Source: Mugil cephalus (Eukaryota; Chordata; Actinopteri; Mugiliformes; Mugilidae). From it: a DNA stretch of 64,000 nt. Position numbers and translations under genes: made by a program. How positions within the stretch are numbered: position 1 is the first letter of the stretch; each line of letters starts with the position of its first letter. The DNA lies in the NCBI RefSeq assembly GCF_022458985.1, contig NC_061772.1, forward strand, positions 29,137,501-29,201,500, written 5' to 3'. Shown in pieces: positions 50,097 to 61,960 of this stretch. The notes beneath the pieces are model-generated. The model did no database searches and was not told the origin of the DNA. It worked only from the letters and a program-made list of their open reading frames with translations.

Positions 50097-50212
50097 TTTC
50101 TCTCTGAGACGACACAATTTATTCAAAGGAAAAAAATATCTCAAATTATTATCAAAGTATTGAGTGTTTATTATTTTAGCTCCAGGAAAAGATCAAATAA
50201 AAGTTCACATAC

Positions 50213-50853
50213 CTTTTTCAATATGTTGCAGGAAAAAGAAAAGAAATCCAAGAGAATGATGAATTCATGGCCGAGACTGAAATGTGAGTCTTCTCTTCTA
50301 ACAAACAAACTATGGTCAAGTGACGACAGCACTGTGTCCCTTTTTTTTTTCCGAAGAGCCACACCTGAGTTTGCCCCACCCTCTCTGTTTCTCTGAGACT
50401 TGCGGCAATGACAACAAATAGGTGTTATATACTTTGTTTATCCCTGGTGTTGACCAGTTTTTTTTCCACATATCACTATAAACACATAAAAAATAGAAAA
50501 TGAGATAATCTAATTGATACACATATATCTAACTATAGATGTAACAATAAGAAGAGTTTTAAATTTAGTATAGTGAGTTGCTCTCATCTTCCCTACTCCT
50601 CTGGGGGTTTGGGCAACAACAGAGGGGAGGAGCTATTCTTCTTCAGGTGTGACTATTCTGCAGGTAAAAAAAAAAAAAAAAAAAAAACACACTGATGCAT
50701 CGGGACCGAGAGTGTTAATGTCTTCACGTTTGTTAGAAGGGAAGACTCACGCCCAAGACATGAATTTATCATTTACTTTTTTTTTTCTCTTTCCTGCTGC
50801 AGATTGAAAAAGCAGAACATTTACTGACTGGGGAGTGTTCGCCAAAGCAAGAG
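50213..50853. promoter_or_regulatory. Shared head-to-head promoter region of copies A and B
   Basis: The two coding starts face away from each other, 910 bases apart. 5' exons lie near 50213-50300 (minus) and up to 50853 (plus), each with a gtatgtg donor. The arms share gtttgttagaag-gaagactcac and sequence around attgaaaaag in inverted orientation. A poly-A run lies at 50665-50686. No TATA box was assigned with confidence. Confidence 0.5.
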
Positions 50854-51006
50854 GTATGTGAACTTTTATTTAATCTTCTCCTGGAGCTAAAATAAGACTC
50901 AAATAAGACAGGTTTTGCAGAGATTATCAGTTTAAACAGTCAATACTTTGATAATAATTTGAGATATTTCTTTCCTTTAAATAAATTGTGTCGTCTCAGG
51001 GAGAAA

Positions 51007-52167
51007 ATGATGAACTTCAGGAGATTGTGTCTTCGTTCCCATCACTTCTACTTTGTGGTTTTTCTGGTGTTTGGAGCATGTTTCCTGTTTTACTACATGG
51101 ACGTAAATGAAGTAGTGCCTGAGTGGGACCATAAATGGATCAAAGCTGTCAGAAATCATGGATTAAATGTTACTGCAGACAACAGGACTGATCCTAGATC
51201 TACATCTGAGCCCAACACTACTGCTGAGAGTCAGAACATGACATCAACACAGGAGGCCGACCCCTCTACACCACAGCAGACTGCACATCCTTCAGTGGTG
51301 GATCAGAACCCAGCTGTTCCTGATGTATCTCTTAGACCATACTTAGTGGAATACCCCTACAAGTACAACTTCCTCATGAATGAGCCTCAGAGATGTGAGC
51401 AGGAGAAGCCCTTCTTGGTCCTCATGGTCCCTGTGGCCCCCCACAACCGGAAGCACAGAGACGTGATCCGCAGCACCTGGGGAGGCCAGAGCTCGGTCCT
51501 GGGCAAAGAGCTGAGGCTGTTCTTCCTGCTGGGGCTGCAGACCGGAGACGGGGCCGAGCTGCTGCGAGAGCAGCTGCTGCAGGAGAGCAAAGAGCACCGA
51601 GACCTGATCCAGAGCGACTTCCTGGACTGCTACAAGAACCTGACCATCAAGACCATGGTGATGCTGGAGTGGCTGGACTCTTACTGCTCCAACGCCTCTT
51701 ACGCCATGAAGATCGACTCAGACATGTTTCTGAACGTCCCAAACCTCATCAAGATGCTCCTAGAGGCTCCAAAGACAAACTACTTGTCCGGATTTGTGGA
51801 ACGTCAAGGTAGAGTGCGTAGAGAGAAAGACTCTAAGTGGTACATACCTGAGGAGCTTTACTCTGAACCAGTGTTGCCACATTATGCTCTGGGTCTGGGC
51901 TACGTTTTATCTTTAGACCTCCCAAAAAAGCTGGTGGAGGCATCCAGACACGTTAGAGCTCTCTACATTGAAGACGTGTATCTGGGTTTGTGCATGAAGC
52001 ATGCAGGGATCCCTCTGACTGACCCTCCAAGTGGGAACTACTTCCACTTTATGCCAGTGCCGTACAGCCGCTGTGATTTCTCCCAGATAGTCGCCACCAC
52101 AACCAATGAAAACATGGACAGAATATGGCTTTGGAAAGACTTTAACAGACCCGGCCCGTACTGCTGA
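51007..52167 (+). CDS. Beta-1,3-galactosyltransferase 2-like, copy B (GT31)
   Basis: Second paralogue, 386 residues, in opposite orientation to A. It has the same architecture: anchor at 16-31, RSTWG, DSD, EDV, and C-terminus ending RPGPYC. Residues 48-252 are identical to copy A by inspection. Differences cluster in the N-terminal 47 residues, at 253-293 (LSGFVERQGRVRREKD in place of MTGLVARGGRVLRNQD, then SEPVLPH for AESQYPR) and near 336-361. The start is the ATG at 51007, 7 bases after an acceptor (cgtctcag). The 5' UTR intron is 50854-50999. An attaataaag near 52793 is a likely polyadenylation signal. All motifs are intact, so the gene looks functional. Confidence 0.91.
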   Translation: MMNFRRLCLRSHHFYFVVFLVFGACFLFYYMDVNEVVPEWDHKWIKAVRNHGLNVTADNRTDPRSTSEPNTTAESQNMTSTQEADPSTPQQTAHPSVVDQNPAVPDVSLRPYLVEYPYKYNFLMNEPQRCEQEKPFLVLMVPVAPHNRKHRDVIRSTWGGQSSVLGKELRLFFLLGLQTGDGAELLREQLLQESKEHRDLIQSDFLDCYKNLTIKTMVMLEWLDSYCSNASYAMKIDSDMFLNVPNLIKMLLEAPKTNYLSGFVERQGRVRREKDSKWYIPEELYSEPVLPHYALGLGYVLSLDLPKKLVEASRHVRALYIEDVYLGLCMKHAGIPLTDPPSGNYFHFMPVPYSRCDFSQIVATTTNENMDRIWLWKDFNRPGPYC

Positions 52168-52805
52168 GACGTTCACAATCTGTTGATTGTTGGAAATAAG
52201 TGTTAAACAGAGCACGAAGCAGATGTGGAGCTCCTGTTGTTCAGGTTAAATCTAAATGTAGGAATCTGAGGATAAAACTCAGTCACTGCTGAATAAAGTC
52301 AAAACACACACTCGTTCTTTTCTTTTCTTTTTTCTTTTTCTTTTTTTAAAAATAGAGGAATTTGAGGAAAATTTGAAGCTGCAGTTACACATCCATTTGT
52401 TTGGCAATGTCAGACATGTCGACAAACAGACACACAGAATGAGAGACCACACCGGTCAACATTTTTTTTGTTTTTGTGTTTTTTAACACGGTGTTTATCA
52501 GAAACCTGTTTGCCTCTCCCTGTTCTGCATTCTGAAGTGTCATGCTCCATGTATGTTTTATCTCAGTGTGTAAAATAAACCATCAGAACATCGAGCTCTT
52601 ACCAGCACCCGGGACAAATGCTTTGTTTTCTTAGATTTTTATCGTTTCTTATACATAACAGGCTCTTTTTACAATGGTTGCAGGCAGATTAAATCACATT
52701 CAGTGTGTTTATTAAGGGTAGAATTTTCTATAATCATTAACTCGTCTCATGAAAAGATATTTGTCTGTCGTTTTCACTTGGATGTTATACATTAATAAAG
52801 AGATT
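52168..52805 (+). other. 3' UTR of galactosyltransferase copy B
   Basis: Trailer homologous, in inverted orientation, to that of copy A (for example aaatcacattcagtgtgtttatt). It has roughly 115 extra bases (about 52545-52660) and lacks the MITE. AATAAA occurs near 52795. Confidence 0.6.
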
Positions 52806-54959
52806 AAGTTTGATTAAGTTTAATGCCTATTGTGTTTGCATCAGTGTGTCCTTAGTTCACTTTGTCTGAGCTGCCTCTTTCTAAGTCTCCTTGGATAAAA
52901 GCTCTAAACCGCAGGTGTCTAAAGTGGCTAATCTGCCTCTAATCCGGCCCTTGTGCATCTGCAAATTTTTTTAAGGAACATAACTGCTCTTCCTAGTAAT
53001 TTGTCCGCTGTTTTAGTCAGAGAAGTGGACAGAACACGACACTGAGAGCCAGAAGGCGGCAATGAGCCCAAATTCCACTTTGTGTAGTTTTTCTGATTCT
53101 TCAGGCTTTTCAGGTCGGTGATTCAGGTCGGTCCAGATGGTTTCCTCTTTGGTTTATGACTCTTTAACATCAACACACTCACTTCTGACCATATGAATCT
53201 AAAAAAATCTCACACACTCGCGGCGTAAACCTAAAAAAAACATATTGTTTTAAACCACCATCATTTCCTCAAACAGTAGCCTTTAATAAAACAAAAACAT
53301 GGATCATGTACAGCATGTTGTCAGTAACAATGAACACAACAACACGAGTGATCTGATTTATTACGGCGTGTGAGGAGGTGGAATGAAGTTATTATCTCAT
53401 CTCATCTCATCTCCTACAACTGTTTAACCCTCGGTAGAGTCGCAGGGTTCCTGGAGCCTTTCCCAGTTGTCATCAACTTATTAATGAAAACCTAAAGTGC
53501 AGCTACATGCTGACACCATGGGGACGTTTAGGGAACTGAACAGGAAACTGAAATCATGAACATGCTCCAGAAAAGAAGTGTAACGCCATCTCGGCCTCCA
53601 TTCTTTCCAGCGTGAAATGAAATGTCGTGGTGTTTTGTGAAATGTTGTTTGTTTTCTGTAATGTCGTTGTATTTTTCACCATAAAAGGTGGTAGGAATAA
53701 AAGAATTTCATGAAAAACATCCCTCAAAGGAGGATGATCTTTATCAACAACGAAATGATCCATTCATGCTACAACACTGTCTCTCTTGCACACACACCAT
53801 TTATTGCATGGAAAATAATTCAGTTTTTCCATAACTTGGGATTTTCGGACTGGGATTCAAAGGTTAAAACCCTGAAAATGAATGAAATATTGGTAGTTAG
53901 AAGTGATTTATGAAAAAAAAGGCTGAAAAACAGAAAAAGATTCTGTATACATCCACCAGTTTAAGACATGGTATTCAAAGAGCATGCAAATTGTATTTTC
54001 CTTATTATTTGCTACAACTGTGTTTGCTTTTATAATAGTCTTACTTAAATATGTCACTGATATGGAACTTCTTCATGTTCAGATGTTCAGGCTGTATTGG
54101 AAACTGATGGCAGATTATATCAGAGGGGTTTTCCAGTTTGACATAAATGACTTTCTTTGTAACTCCATCAAACCATCTGTCTTCTCTGGTTGAACTGTGG
54201 ATGTTGTTGTGCTTCGTGCGGACGTGGACAGCTGTATCCTGGTTCTCATGGGTTGAGCCATGCATTTGTTGATGGGATGTTTAGTTTCCCCCAATGCACA
54301 AGTCTGCACATTCTTCGCTGCACTTGAATTAACTTGAACAAATGAAAACTGTTCAGATGACTTGGACTCGTGTACATGTTTGTTGAGACAGGTTTGACAC
54401 TAACGTACAGTCTCTTGCTTCTCCTGATAAGGCCTCAACAGAACGAGTTAGACGAGATGGAGATTTGGCTTTGACTCTTTGAACACCAATCAATAACACT
54501 GTGAGAAAAAATAAGAGTGTTAAAGATGTTTGGGCTGGCCAACCGAACCATAACTAAACCACAGTTAATGTTTCACTACTTTTTATTTGCTGACATAGCG
54601 TAACTATAAAAACAGGAGGCTGCTGCTGAGCTCCAGCCTGACTCTGCACAAAGACACGCTTTGCTCCAGCTGACTTGAGTCACTGCTGCAGGTAGTGATG
54701 GACAAAGTCTTCTGAACTTGTGTTGAAATGGTTCTATGTTTCCAAGCATTCGATACAATTAAATATGGAGACATGTGCTGAATAACCTTCAACACAGCAT
54801 CGCCATCGGCGTGGATCAATAAAAGGCGAGGTGTCATGAAGCAGTGTGTCACAGTTATGTATGTTTATATACACTTGTGTTATAGTGCGTTTGTGCCATC
54901 ATGAACGACTGAATGTAATAGAGATTAAGAGAAATATAAAAATTTATGTACTAAGAACA
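52806..54959. other. Spacer between copies B and C
   Basis: No gene seen. It contains a (ATCTC)n tract at 53393-53414 and a gaaatgt-cgttgt-ttttgtgaaatgttgtt repeat at 53620-53680, which recurs at 60625-60700. Confidence 0.5.
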
Positions 54960-55400
54960 GAAAATGGAGGAAAATCTAGCAAATGCTTGTGCAACCAGGG
55001 AATGTTCTGACTATAGTTGTACAAAATGCTGGTGGAGCTGGAAAGGAGATTTGGGAGGTTCAAATGTTTTTTATTCAAGACATGGAACCAAATCTTCCAT
55101 TCCATCTGCAGTCACGTGCGTTTGGAAAACTTTGCTAGATGGAAGCTGGACACGACGCATTGCTGTATCATACGTCCCGTGGGAACGTTTTGCAGCAGGG
55201 TCTTTGAGCTATGCTGAGGAATGGCAGAGTTTGTGAAAAGAGGAAAAACCTGACATGTAAGGCAACGTTGGCATATCCTGCCGACATATTTAAGTTTTCA
55301 TCCAGCGTCAAAATCACTGCCTTCACGTCAATGAGCCACCACTTCAGCTCATACGTCTCTGATGTGAACACTGACGCCTGGGACTGAGCCGTAAGGCAGG
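54960..55400 (+). mobile_element. Decayed transposase-like fragment (possibly hAT)
   Basis: A plus-strand frame near 55240-55390 reads L-T-C-K-A-T-L-A-Y-P-A-D-I-F-K-F, vaguely like the L-A-Y-L-A-D-I-F segment of hAT-derived transposases. Upstream frames are broken. Low-confidence fossil. Confidence 0.3.
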
Positions 55401-56459
55401 AGAGTGACTGTTCGAGTTATTCTGGTGAGGACCCAAACGTGCTGCAGGTAAGGCAGGACAATCCAAAATACAAAACATCCAAAGGAATCATGAAACTGGC
55501 AGGGAGCAAAAACATGGAGACAAGATTAAGGAAAGAAACATCAACAATGAGACAAAGAACAAAGGGAAGGCGGGGCTACAAATACACAAGACACAGGTGA
55601 GACACCAGGACAAACTGATTAATAATCACACGAAGGACACAGACAGGAAATCCAGACCTTAACAAAATAAAACAGGAAACTCCAAAACATGATTCACAAA
55701 ATAAAAGACAGACACAGACCATGAGATCACAGTGATGCCAGAGCAGGAGATTTTGAAATAGTTTTTAATTTATTTTGTGGGCAAAAAAACAAAAAACAAA
55801 TTGGTGTTTTTTATTTATTTATTCTTAAAGCTTGTTCAAAACTGGTTATTTTGCGACAGTTGCATCTTCTAATGGTTTGTAGATGAACACACACAAGTGC
55901 AACAGCCACTTTGTCCAAGTTAGAATGTCTTATTTCAAGCATCTGAACCTTTTCAGCTCATACCATCTTAAAAAACAGACAACTATCAAATGTAATTCAT
56001 TGTTTTATTGTCAGTCTTACTTACGCCCATAGATGAAATACAGTCCTGAGCAATGGCAGTACTGACTGTAAAGTTACAGCTATTTTTCTCTTCATACTTT
56101 TCTTGTATCGACACAAATTTACTTTGTTTTATCTGTGGGTTCTTTGAGCTTAGATGTGTTTACTTGTTTTAATAAGTCACATTCTCCTGTTTTATTATTT
56201 TTACATATTCATATATTTTATATATCCCTCATTTGTCTTTTGAACCAAATATTTATTGGCATTCATATGTATTTACACACATTATTTCATTTAGATCAGA
56301 TTGTTCTTTGATATATACATGTGAAAAATTAAGGTTATACAAGAAATGTGTAGCAGAACAACTGAACCAGTAACAGTTTGACAAACATCTCTGGTTCATT
56401 GGATTGAAGCTGATATTTCTCTACACAATTCACAAATACATTTGGACAAAGATCCTGAG
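55401..56459. other. Spacer with repeats shared with 47945-48262
   Basis: Includes an A-rich stretch 55480-55730 and segments 55750-55880 and 56100-56250 that match, inverted, DNA downstream of copy A. No coding signal. Confidence 0.45.
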
Positions 56460-57115
56460 ATATTTGATTAGAAAGGGAGGGCTCAAGCAGATTAGATACT
56501 GGGTTTAGAGAATGGGGGGAAAAAGAGTTTATGGTGATCAACCAGATGATGTTTGGAGGGGAATCTTGTGGTTCTTTAGGCAACTGCAAGATAGTTTGGG
56601 TTTGACAAGTAAAGACCTTCATAGGTGTTTGGACGTGAGAAGTTACCTGACGTCACACAAAGAATTGAGTTTAGGAAACAATCAACACCCATAGAAAGGA
56701 AAGATGTTAATGTTTTCTCAAGAATCTATACATGTTATTGAAGATGCTGGGAAGATAAGTATTTGAAGAGAGGCATAAAATAACTAGTAGTCCAATGTGG
56801 ACAGAATTCGATTGAAAATTAAAGACCCTCTCTATGACTGACAAATTTAACAGTAATGTAACAGTACTAAAAGGAACTGGTGCTGGAGGGAACGTCATCA
56901 GACACAAGATCACACACACATTTTCTGGGAGTGGCCAAAGTTGAAAAATGTTTGGAAGGGAATTCAGAACGAATTATTTTTGCTACTGAACAGCGATTTA
57001 CCTTTGAACCCATCATTTTATATTATTGGACCACTCCCTAAGGGAAGAGCGGAGAACAAGAAGCTGTTTTTATTCCATGTCCTACTTTTTATAACCAGGG
57101 ACATATTAAGTTGTT
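56460..57115 (+). mobile_element. L1/Tx1-type LINE ORF2 C-terminal fragment
   Basis: Frameshifted sequence encodes L-T-S-K-D-L-H-R-C-L-D-V-R-S-Y-L-T and, near 56920-57110, HIFWEWPKLKNVWKGI followed by L-L-N-S-D-L-P-L-N-P-S-F-Y-I-I-G-P-L-P. These match the cysteine-region/C-terminal domain typical of L1-clade ORF2. Truncated and inactive. Confidence 0.72.
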
Positions 57116-57423
57116 GAATGTGTCCAATGTTCATCTGGTATCAAGGAATTGACAAGTGTTGTCTTCAGCAGCCGTGCAGCGTATTTATTTAATTTGGTCA
57201 AAGTAACAAACACTCAGGTGGAGTGAACATCCACCAGCCTTTGCTGTTGAGCTAACAAACAGAGCAACCCATTTCTTTGGGGAAGTGGCACATCAAAATA
57301 AAAGGGCCTTCACAATAAAAACCCTCTAAAGACATTTGAGTCAAAGCGTCATTACTCAATACTTCACATAAGTCCTCCTATTGTAGCTCAGTGACATGAG
57401 GGAGTGAGGTTTATGTAATCAAT
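57116..57423. other. Spacer before copy C trailer
   Basis: No gene or element recognised. Homology with the copy A trailer begins abruptly at tggtcgttag, about 57424. Confidence 0.45.
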
Positions 57424-57696
57424 GGTCGTTAGTCGTCACTTTCAGGTCGACACCGCCCCCCAAACCTAAAAACCTCCCCACCACTCAGTTACATCTCAAC
57501 ATTAAACGTGTTAAACTTACACAACTGTATGAGGCTCTCTTTATTAATGTATAACATCCAAGTGAAAACAAAAGACAAATATCTTTTCATAAGATGAATT
57601 AATTAAATATGTGTATAGACAGAACAACAGGAGCTCCACATCTGCTTCATGCTCTGTTTAACACTTATTTCCAACAATCAACAGGTTGTGAACGTC

Positions 57697-58857
57697 TCAG
57701 CAGTACGGGCCAGGTCTGTTAAAGTCTATCCAAAGCCATATTCTGTCCATGTATTCATTGATTGTGGTGGTGACTATCTGGGAGAAAGCACAGCGGCTGT
57801 ACGGCTTTGGAAAAAAGTGGAAGTAGTTCCCACTTGGAGGGTCAGTGGGACGGATCCCTGCATGCTTCATGCACAAACCCAGATACACATCTTCAATGTA
57901 GAGAGCTCTAACGTGTCTGGATGCCTCCACCAGCTTTTTTGGGAGGTCTAAAGATAAAACGTAGCCCAGACCCAGAGCATAATGTGGCAACACTGGTTCA
58001 GAGTAAAGCTCCTCAGGTATGTACCACTTAGAGTATTTATCTCTACACACTCCACCTTCATATTCCACAAGTCCAGTCATGTAGTTTGTCTCTGGAGCCT
58101 CTAGGAGCATCTTGATGAGGTTTGGGACATTCAGAAACATGTCTGAGTCGATCTTCATGGCGTAAGATGCGCTGGAGCAGTAAGAGTCCAGCCACTCCAG
58201 CATCACCATGGTCTTGATGGTCAGGTTCTTGTAGCAGTCCAGGAAGTCGCTCTGGATCAGGTCTCGGTGCTCTTTGCTCTCCTGCAGCAGCTGCTCTCGC
58301 AGCAGCTCGGCCCCGTCTCCGGTCTGCAGCCCCAGCAGGAAGAACAGCCTCAGCTCTTTGCCCAGGACCGAGCTCTGGCCTCCCCAGGTGCTGCGGATCA
58401 CGTCTCTGTGCTTCCGGTTGTGGGGGGCCACAGGGACCATGAGGACCAAGAAGGGCTTCTCCTGCTCACATCTCTGAGGCTCATTCATGAGGAAGTTGTA
58501 CTTGTAGGGGTATTCCACTAAGTATGGTCTAAGAGATACATCAGGAACAGCTGGGTTCTGATCCACCACTGAAGGATGTGCAGTCTGCTGTGGTGTAGAG
58601 GGGTCGGCCTCCTGTGTTGATGTCATGTTCTGACTCTCAGCAGCAGTGTTGGGCTCAGATGTAGATCTAGAATCAGTCCTGTTGTCTGCATTAATATTTA
58701 ATCCATGATTTCTGACAGCTTTGATCCATTTAAAGTCCCTCTCAGGCACTACTTCATTTACGTCCATGTAGTAAAACATGAAACATGCTCCAAACACCAG
58801 AAAAACCACAAAGTAGAACCGATGGGAACGAAGACACAATCTCCTGAAGTTCAGCAT
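57697..58857 (-). CDS. Beta-1,3-galactosyltransferase 2-like, copy C (GT31)
   Basis: Third paralogue, 386 residues, same orientation as A. Anchor, sequons, RSTWG, DSD and EDV are all intact. In the core (residues 48-252) it differs from A and B at about five positions, including N-to-S before ASYAMK. In the 253-293 block it has its own variant (MTGLVEYEGGVCRDKY), combined with the B-like SEPVLPH. Its C-terminus is A-like (RPTDPP, FPKPYSRCAF) with private changes. The start is the ATG at 58857 after an acceptor; the 5' UTR intron is 58865-59019 with a gtatgtg donor. The trailer on the minus strand runs to about 57424. It is separated from B by 5.5 kb of repeat-rich DNA. Confidence 0.91.
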   Translation of the reverse strand: MLNFRRLCLRSHRFYFVVFLVFGACFMFYYMDVNEVVPERDFKWIKAVRNHGLNINADNRTDSRSTSEPNTAAESQNMTSTQEADPSTPQQTAHPSVVDQNPAVPDVSLRPYLVEYPYKYNFLMNEPQRCEQEKPFLVLMVPVAPHNRKHRDVIRSTWGGQSSVLGKELRLFFLLGLQTGDGAELLREQLLQESKEHRDLIQSDFLDCYKNLTIKTMVMLEWLDSYCSSASYAMKIDSDMFLNVPNLIKMLLEAPETNYMTGLVEYEGGVCRDKYSKWYIPEELYSEPVLPHYALGLGYVLSLDLPKKLVEASRHVRALYIEDVYLGLCMKHAGIRPTDPPSGNYFHFFPKPYSRCAFSQIVTTTINEYMDRIWLWIDFNRPGPYC

Positions 58858-59120
58858 TTTCTCCCTGAGACGACACAATTTCTTTAAAGGAAAGAAATAT
58901 TTCAAATTATTATCAAAGTATTTAGTCTTATTTTAGGTTCATATGTCTTCAGGTTTTAGTTAGCGACAACTTCTCTGCTTCTATGACAGAAAAAAAGGAG
59001 AAAATGAATCCTCACATACCTTTTTCAGCCCATAACAAGTCACTTTGAAGCATGTTGTCTCCCTTGCTGTCGGACAATGAAAAACTCATGGGACTCAGGT
59101 GTGTGTTTTCCCTGACACAT
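58858..59120 (-). promoter_or_regulatory. 5' UTR exon/intron and upstream region of copy C
   Basis: Non-coding exon ending at 59020 with donor gtatgtgagg (minus strand), upstream of the coding exon. Similarity to the promoter of A/B is weaker than in the coding region. Confidence 0.45.
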
Positions 59121-61030
59121 GTTTCTTACCTGCAGAAGAGCCACACCTGTGTTTACTCCACCCTTCAGTTTATTGTTTGAGGAAAACCATAAGTCCTCGG
59201 AGAAATAAAACTCTTATGCACTTTTATTTCTCACCGTAAAGAATAATTAACCTTTTATAAATAACAGCCACTAAAGGTTTGAATTAATCTTAATCACAGA
59301 AAATGGGACCTGTCTGAACTTAAAACTGTTTAACATATGTTAATGATCTACAATGATTTAGACTCTTCCCTTTTTATCTAAAATGTTTTCATCTGATCTT
59401 TAGACTAAGACAGACTTTAATGTTCCACAAGGGAAATTTTATTATTTTTATTTATTGTTATTTTATTTATTTAAAGTATTTTTGTAAGCGTTCATTTCTT
59501 TTATTGTATTTCTTGTTTCCCAGCTCCTGTTGGTGCCCATTTTTTAAATAAGTTAATTATTACTCATATTATATTGGTATCCTAAAAGAGGTGCAGCTTA
59601 TAAATGTTTAAATGGTGTCATTGGGCGAAGCTCCATGGCTGTAACATGACCTCAGGTTTATTACGCTTTTCTAGTGAAGCTGTTGACAGATGTAATAACA
59701 ATAAAATAATAATAAAATAATACTCATTTGCGTGGAGATCTCTGCAGCTCACTCACCTCTGATCTCAGTTACGGAGGACAGTAAATGCAGATAACTTCTT
59801 TTTCTTCTTCTTTACTGCCTTACCACCTTCTACGGGGTAAAATGATTTAAACTTTATGTCCTTAATTATTCATAGTTCTTTAAAATCCCTTGTACTGTTG
59901 TCGTGAACGGAGAAATTAGCTTTTGTTTGTTCAAGGCTCTAAATATGGACATTGCAAAATATATATCTTATAATGTTTGTACATTTTTTTAGTATTTTAA
60001 CTGTAGTTTGTAAATCATCCAGACATCTGATGGGCAAATATGTAATAATCGCAAAATAGTAAAGTGAATTTGTTTAATTAATTTTGAGGCTATTTATATG
60101 ATGTTTTGTTCTCCTATCGTTACAGACCAAGAGACTCCAACATTCGACCACATCTGTAAATCAACTTCCTTCAAGCGACTTCTACAAGAAGCCAAAAGAC
60201 ATAATTTTTTATTGTCAGTGCAGTATGAAATACTTCAGTCACTGTACTCCTGAACCCTGAATTTACATTGGAGCCAAACATTCTTTATTACTCAGTATGA
60301 GATGAGATGAAAAAAAAAAAAAAAAAAAAAAAAAAACTCAAGTGAGAGAGGGACCACAGCAGTGACAACAAAATTGCACCTGACGATTTTGCAGCTGAAT
60401 AATACCATCACACAAACAATGCCAATCTGATGACATATATTCTCATATAACGTGACAACAATAAAAAAACACAAAGCACAACTCACGGCGTGAATGGCAC
60501 TCAACCAATACACAGCAATCAATATATAAAGTCACCACATACTGTATACCACAACCAAACAGAATGCTGGACAGCTCCACACATTTTATTTTATTTTTAT
60601 AAAAACATGTATTGTGTTTTCAGAAATGTTGTATTTTGTGAAATGCTGTTTTCTGTAATGTTGTTGTGTTTTCTGTAATGTCGTTGTTTTCAGAAATGTC
60701 TTAACCAAAGTAACTAAATTAATTGTGTCCTTTTATCTTTTACCATGAATGTGGGGTATACAACTGTTTTGGAGAGGTGGGATTTTGAAATATGACTACA
60801 CAGTGTGCTACCAACACTAGACAAAATGCACATACACCGAACAAAACACCACATTCTAAATTCAGCCTCGAGGACTTTCCCCCCTTGGGTCACAGGTCCC
60901 GTCTTGTTGGTCGCCACGCTGGAAGTCCTGTGGGCGTCTCGGGCTAATTGAATCAGGACTTTCTTCTTCTTTTCCACTGCAACATCTTCATCTCCGGCCC
61001 CACCCCCACCTGTGGCCAGCGGATGGGATG
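59121..61030. other. AT-rich intergenic stretch
   Basis: No gene seen. It contains a retroelement-like gactttaatgttccacaagggaaatttt near 59410-59440 and a 27-base A run at 60309-60335. The gaaatgttg-tgttttctgtaatgt repeats at 60625-60700 are related to 53620-53680. Confidence 0.45.
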
Positions 61031-61960
61031 ATTCAATAGGCTGCTAAGCCTCAACACCTGGCTGGCTTCGGAGAGTGCCTACCACAATGTTGCTTGTATT
61101 TACAATTTTAACGGTTTCTGGGATAGAAAGTGTCTTTTTAGCGCTGACGGTCTCCGCCTCAATAAGTCCAATAGTTGTCAGCTGTCTGCCTGCATTTCAT
61201 ACGGACTGCTACACACCCAGCCACGCCCATCCGATCCATCTACTCCATCCCTCAGTGAAGAAAGGAGTAGGAACTGTCAATCATTAAGAATTCGTTTAAC
61301 TCAAATGAGGTGTATTTTAACAAATATTCATCATTTGAATATCATGCTCTTTGTTTTTACCAGTTCTCAAATCCTTTGCATTGCAGTATACAGACCGCCC
61401 ATCATTCCTCCTGTTTTATAAACGAATACTTGGAGCTTTTATCAATCATACACTTGGCTTATAACAGAATCTTAATAACTAGGGATTTTAACTTGCACGT
61501 TGATAATGTATCGGATACATTGTCCAGGGACTTTTTTAACATTTTATCCTGTATGGATTTTAAACAAGGCGTCACACAGCCAACTCACAACAGAGGACAC
61601 ACCCTGGATCTGGTCACAACTTATGGCCTGTCCACTGATGTGTCCTCCTGTTGACTTGCCTGTTTCTGACCACTTCTGTGTGTATTTTAATATCACCACT
61701 TTTAGCCGCTAGGAGCCCCTGCAGTGAGGAAATACGACCTAACTTCTAACGTGGCTGCAAATTTTATTGAGATTTTACAGAGCACTCCTGCTGAAATTTT
61801 ACCAACAACTTGTGATTTTATTGTAGACAATTTTAATACCAAAGGTTTAATACTGAGGTCAACACTGGACTCAGTGGCTCCACTTTTAACTAAAACAATA
61901 AGAACAAAATCTACACCACCGTGGAGAAATGAAGATTGTAAAAAATTGAAAAACTGAAAA
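61031..61960 (+). mobile_element. L2/CR1-type LINE fragment, endonuclease region
   Basis: In order: a G-F-W-D-R-K-x-L-F-S-A-D-G-L-R-L-N-K motif, then I-L-I-T-R-D-F-N-L-H-V-D-N (apurinic endonuclease GDFN-type), THNRGHTLDLVTTYGLS, V-S-D-H-F-C-V-Y-F-N, and finally LDSVAPLLTK-I-R-T-K-S-T-P-P-W-R-N-E-D. This is the standard order from endonuclease to the linker before reverse transcriptase. The GDFN glycine is Arg and several frameshifts break it. The RT is absent. Confidence 0.8.

Noticed and set aside
50097-50144. 16-codon N-terminal extension of the galactosyltransferases (also 50959-51006 and 58858-58905)
   Set aside because: It starts at TTG and crosses a splice acceptor (cgtctcag) immediately before the first ATG. 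It is conserved only because the duplication is recent.
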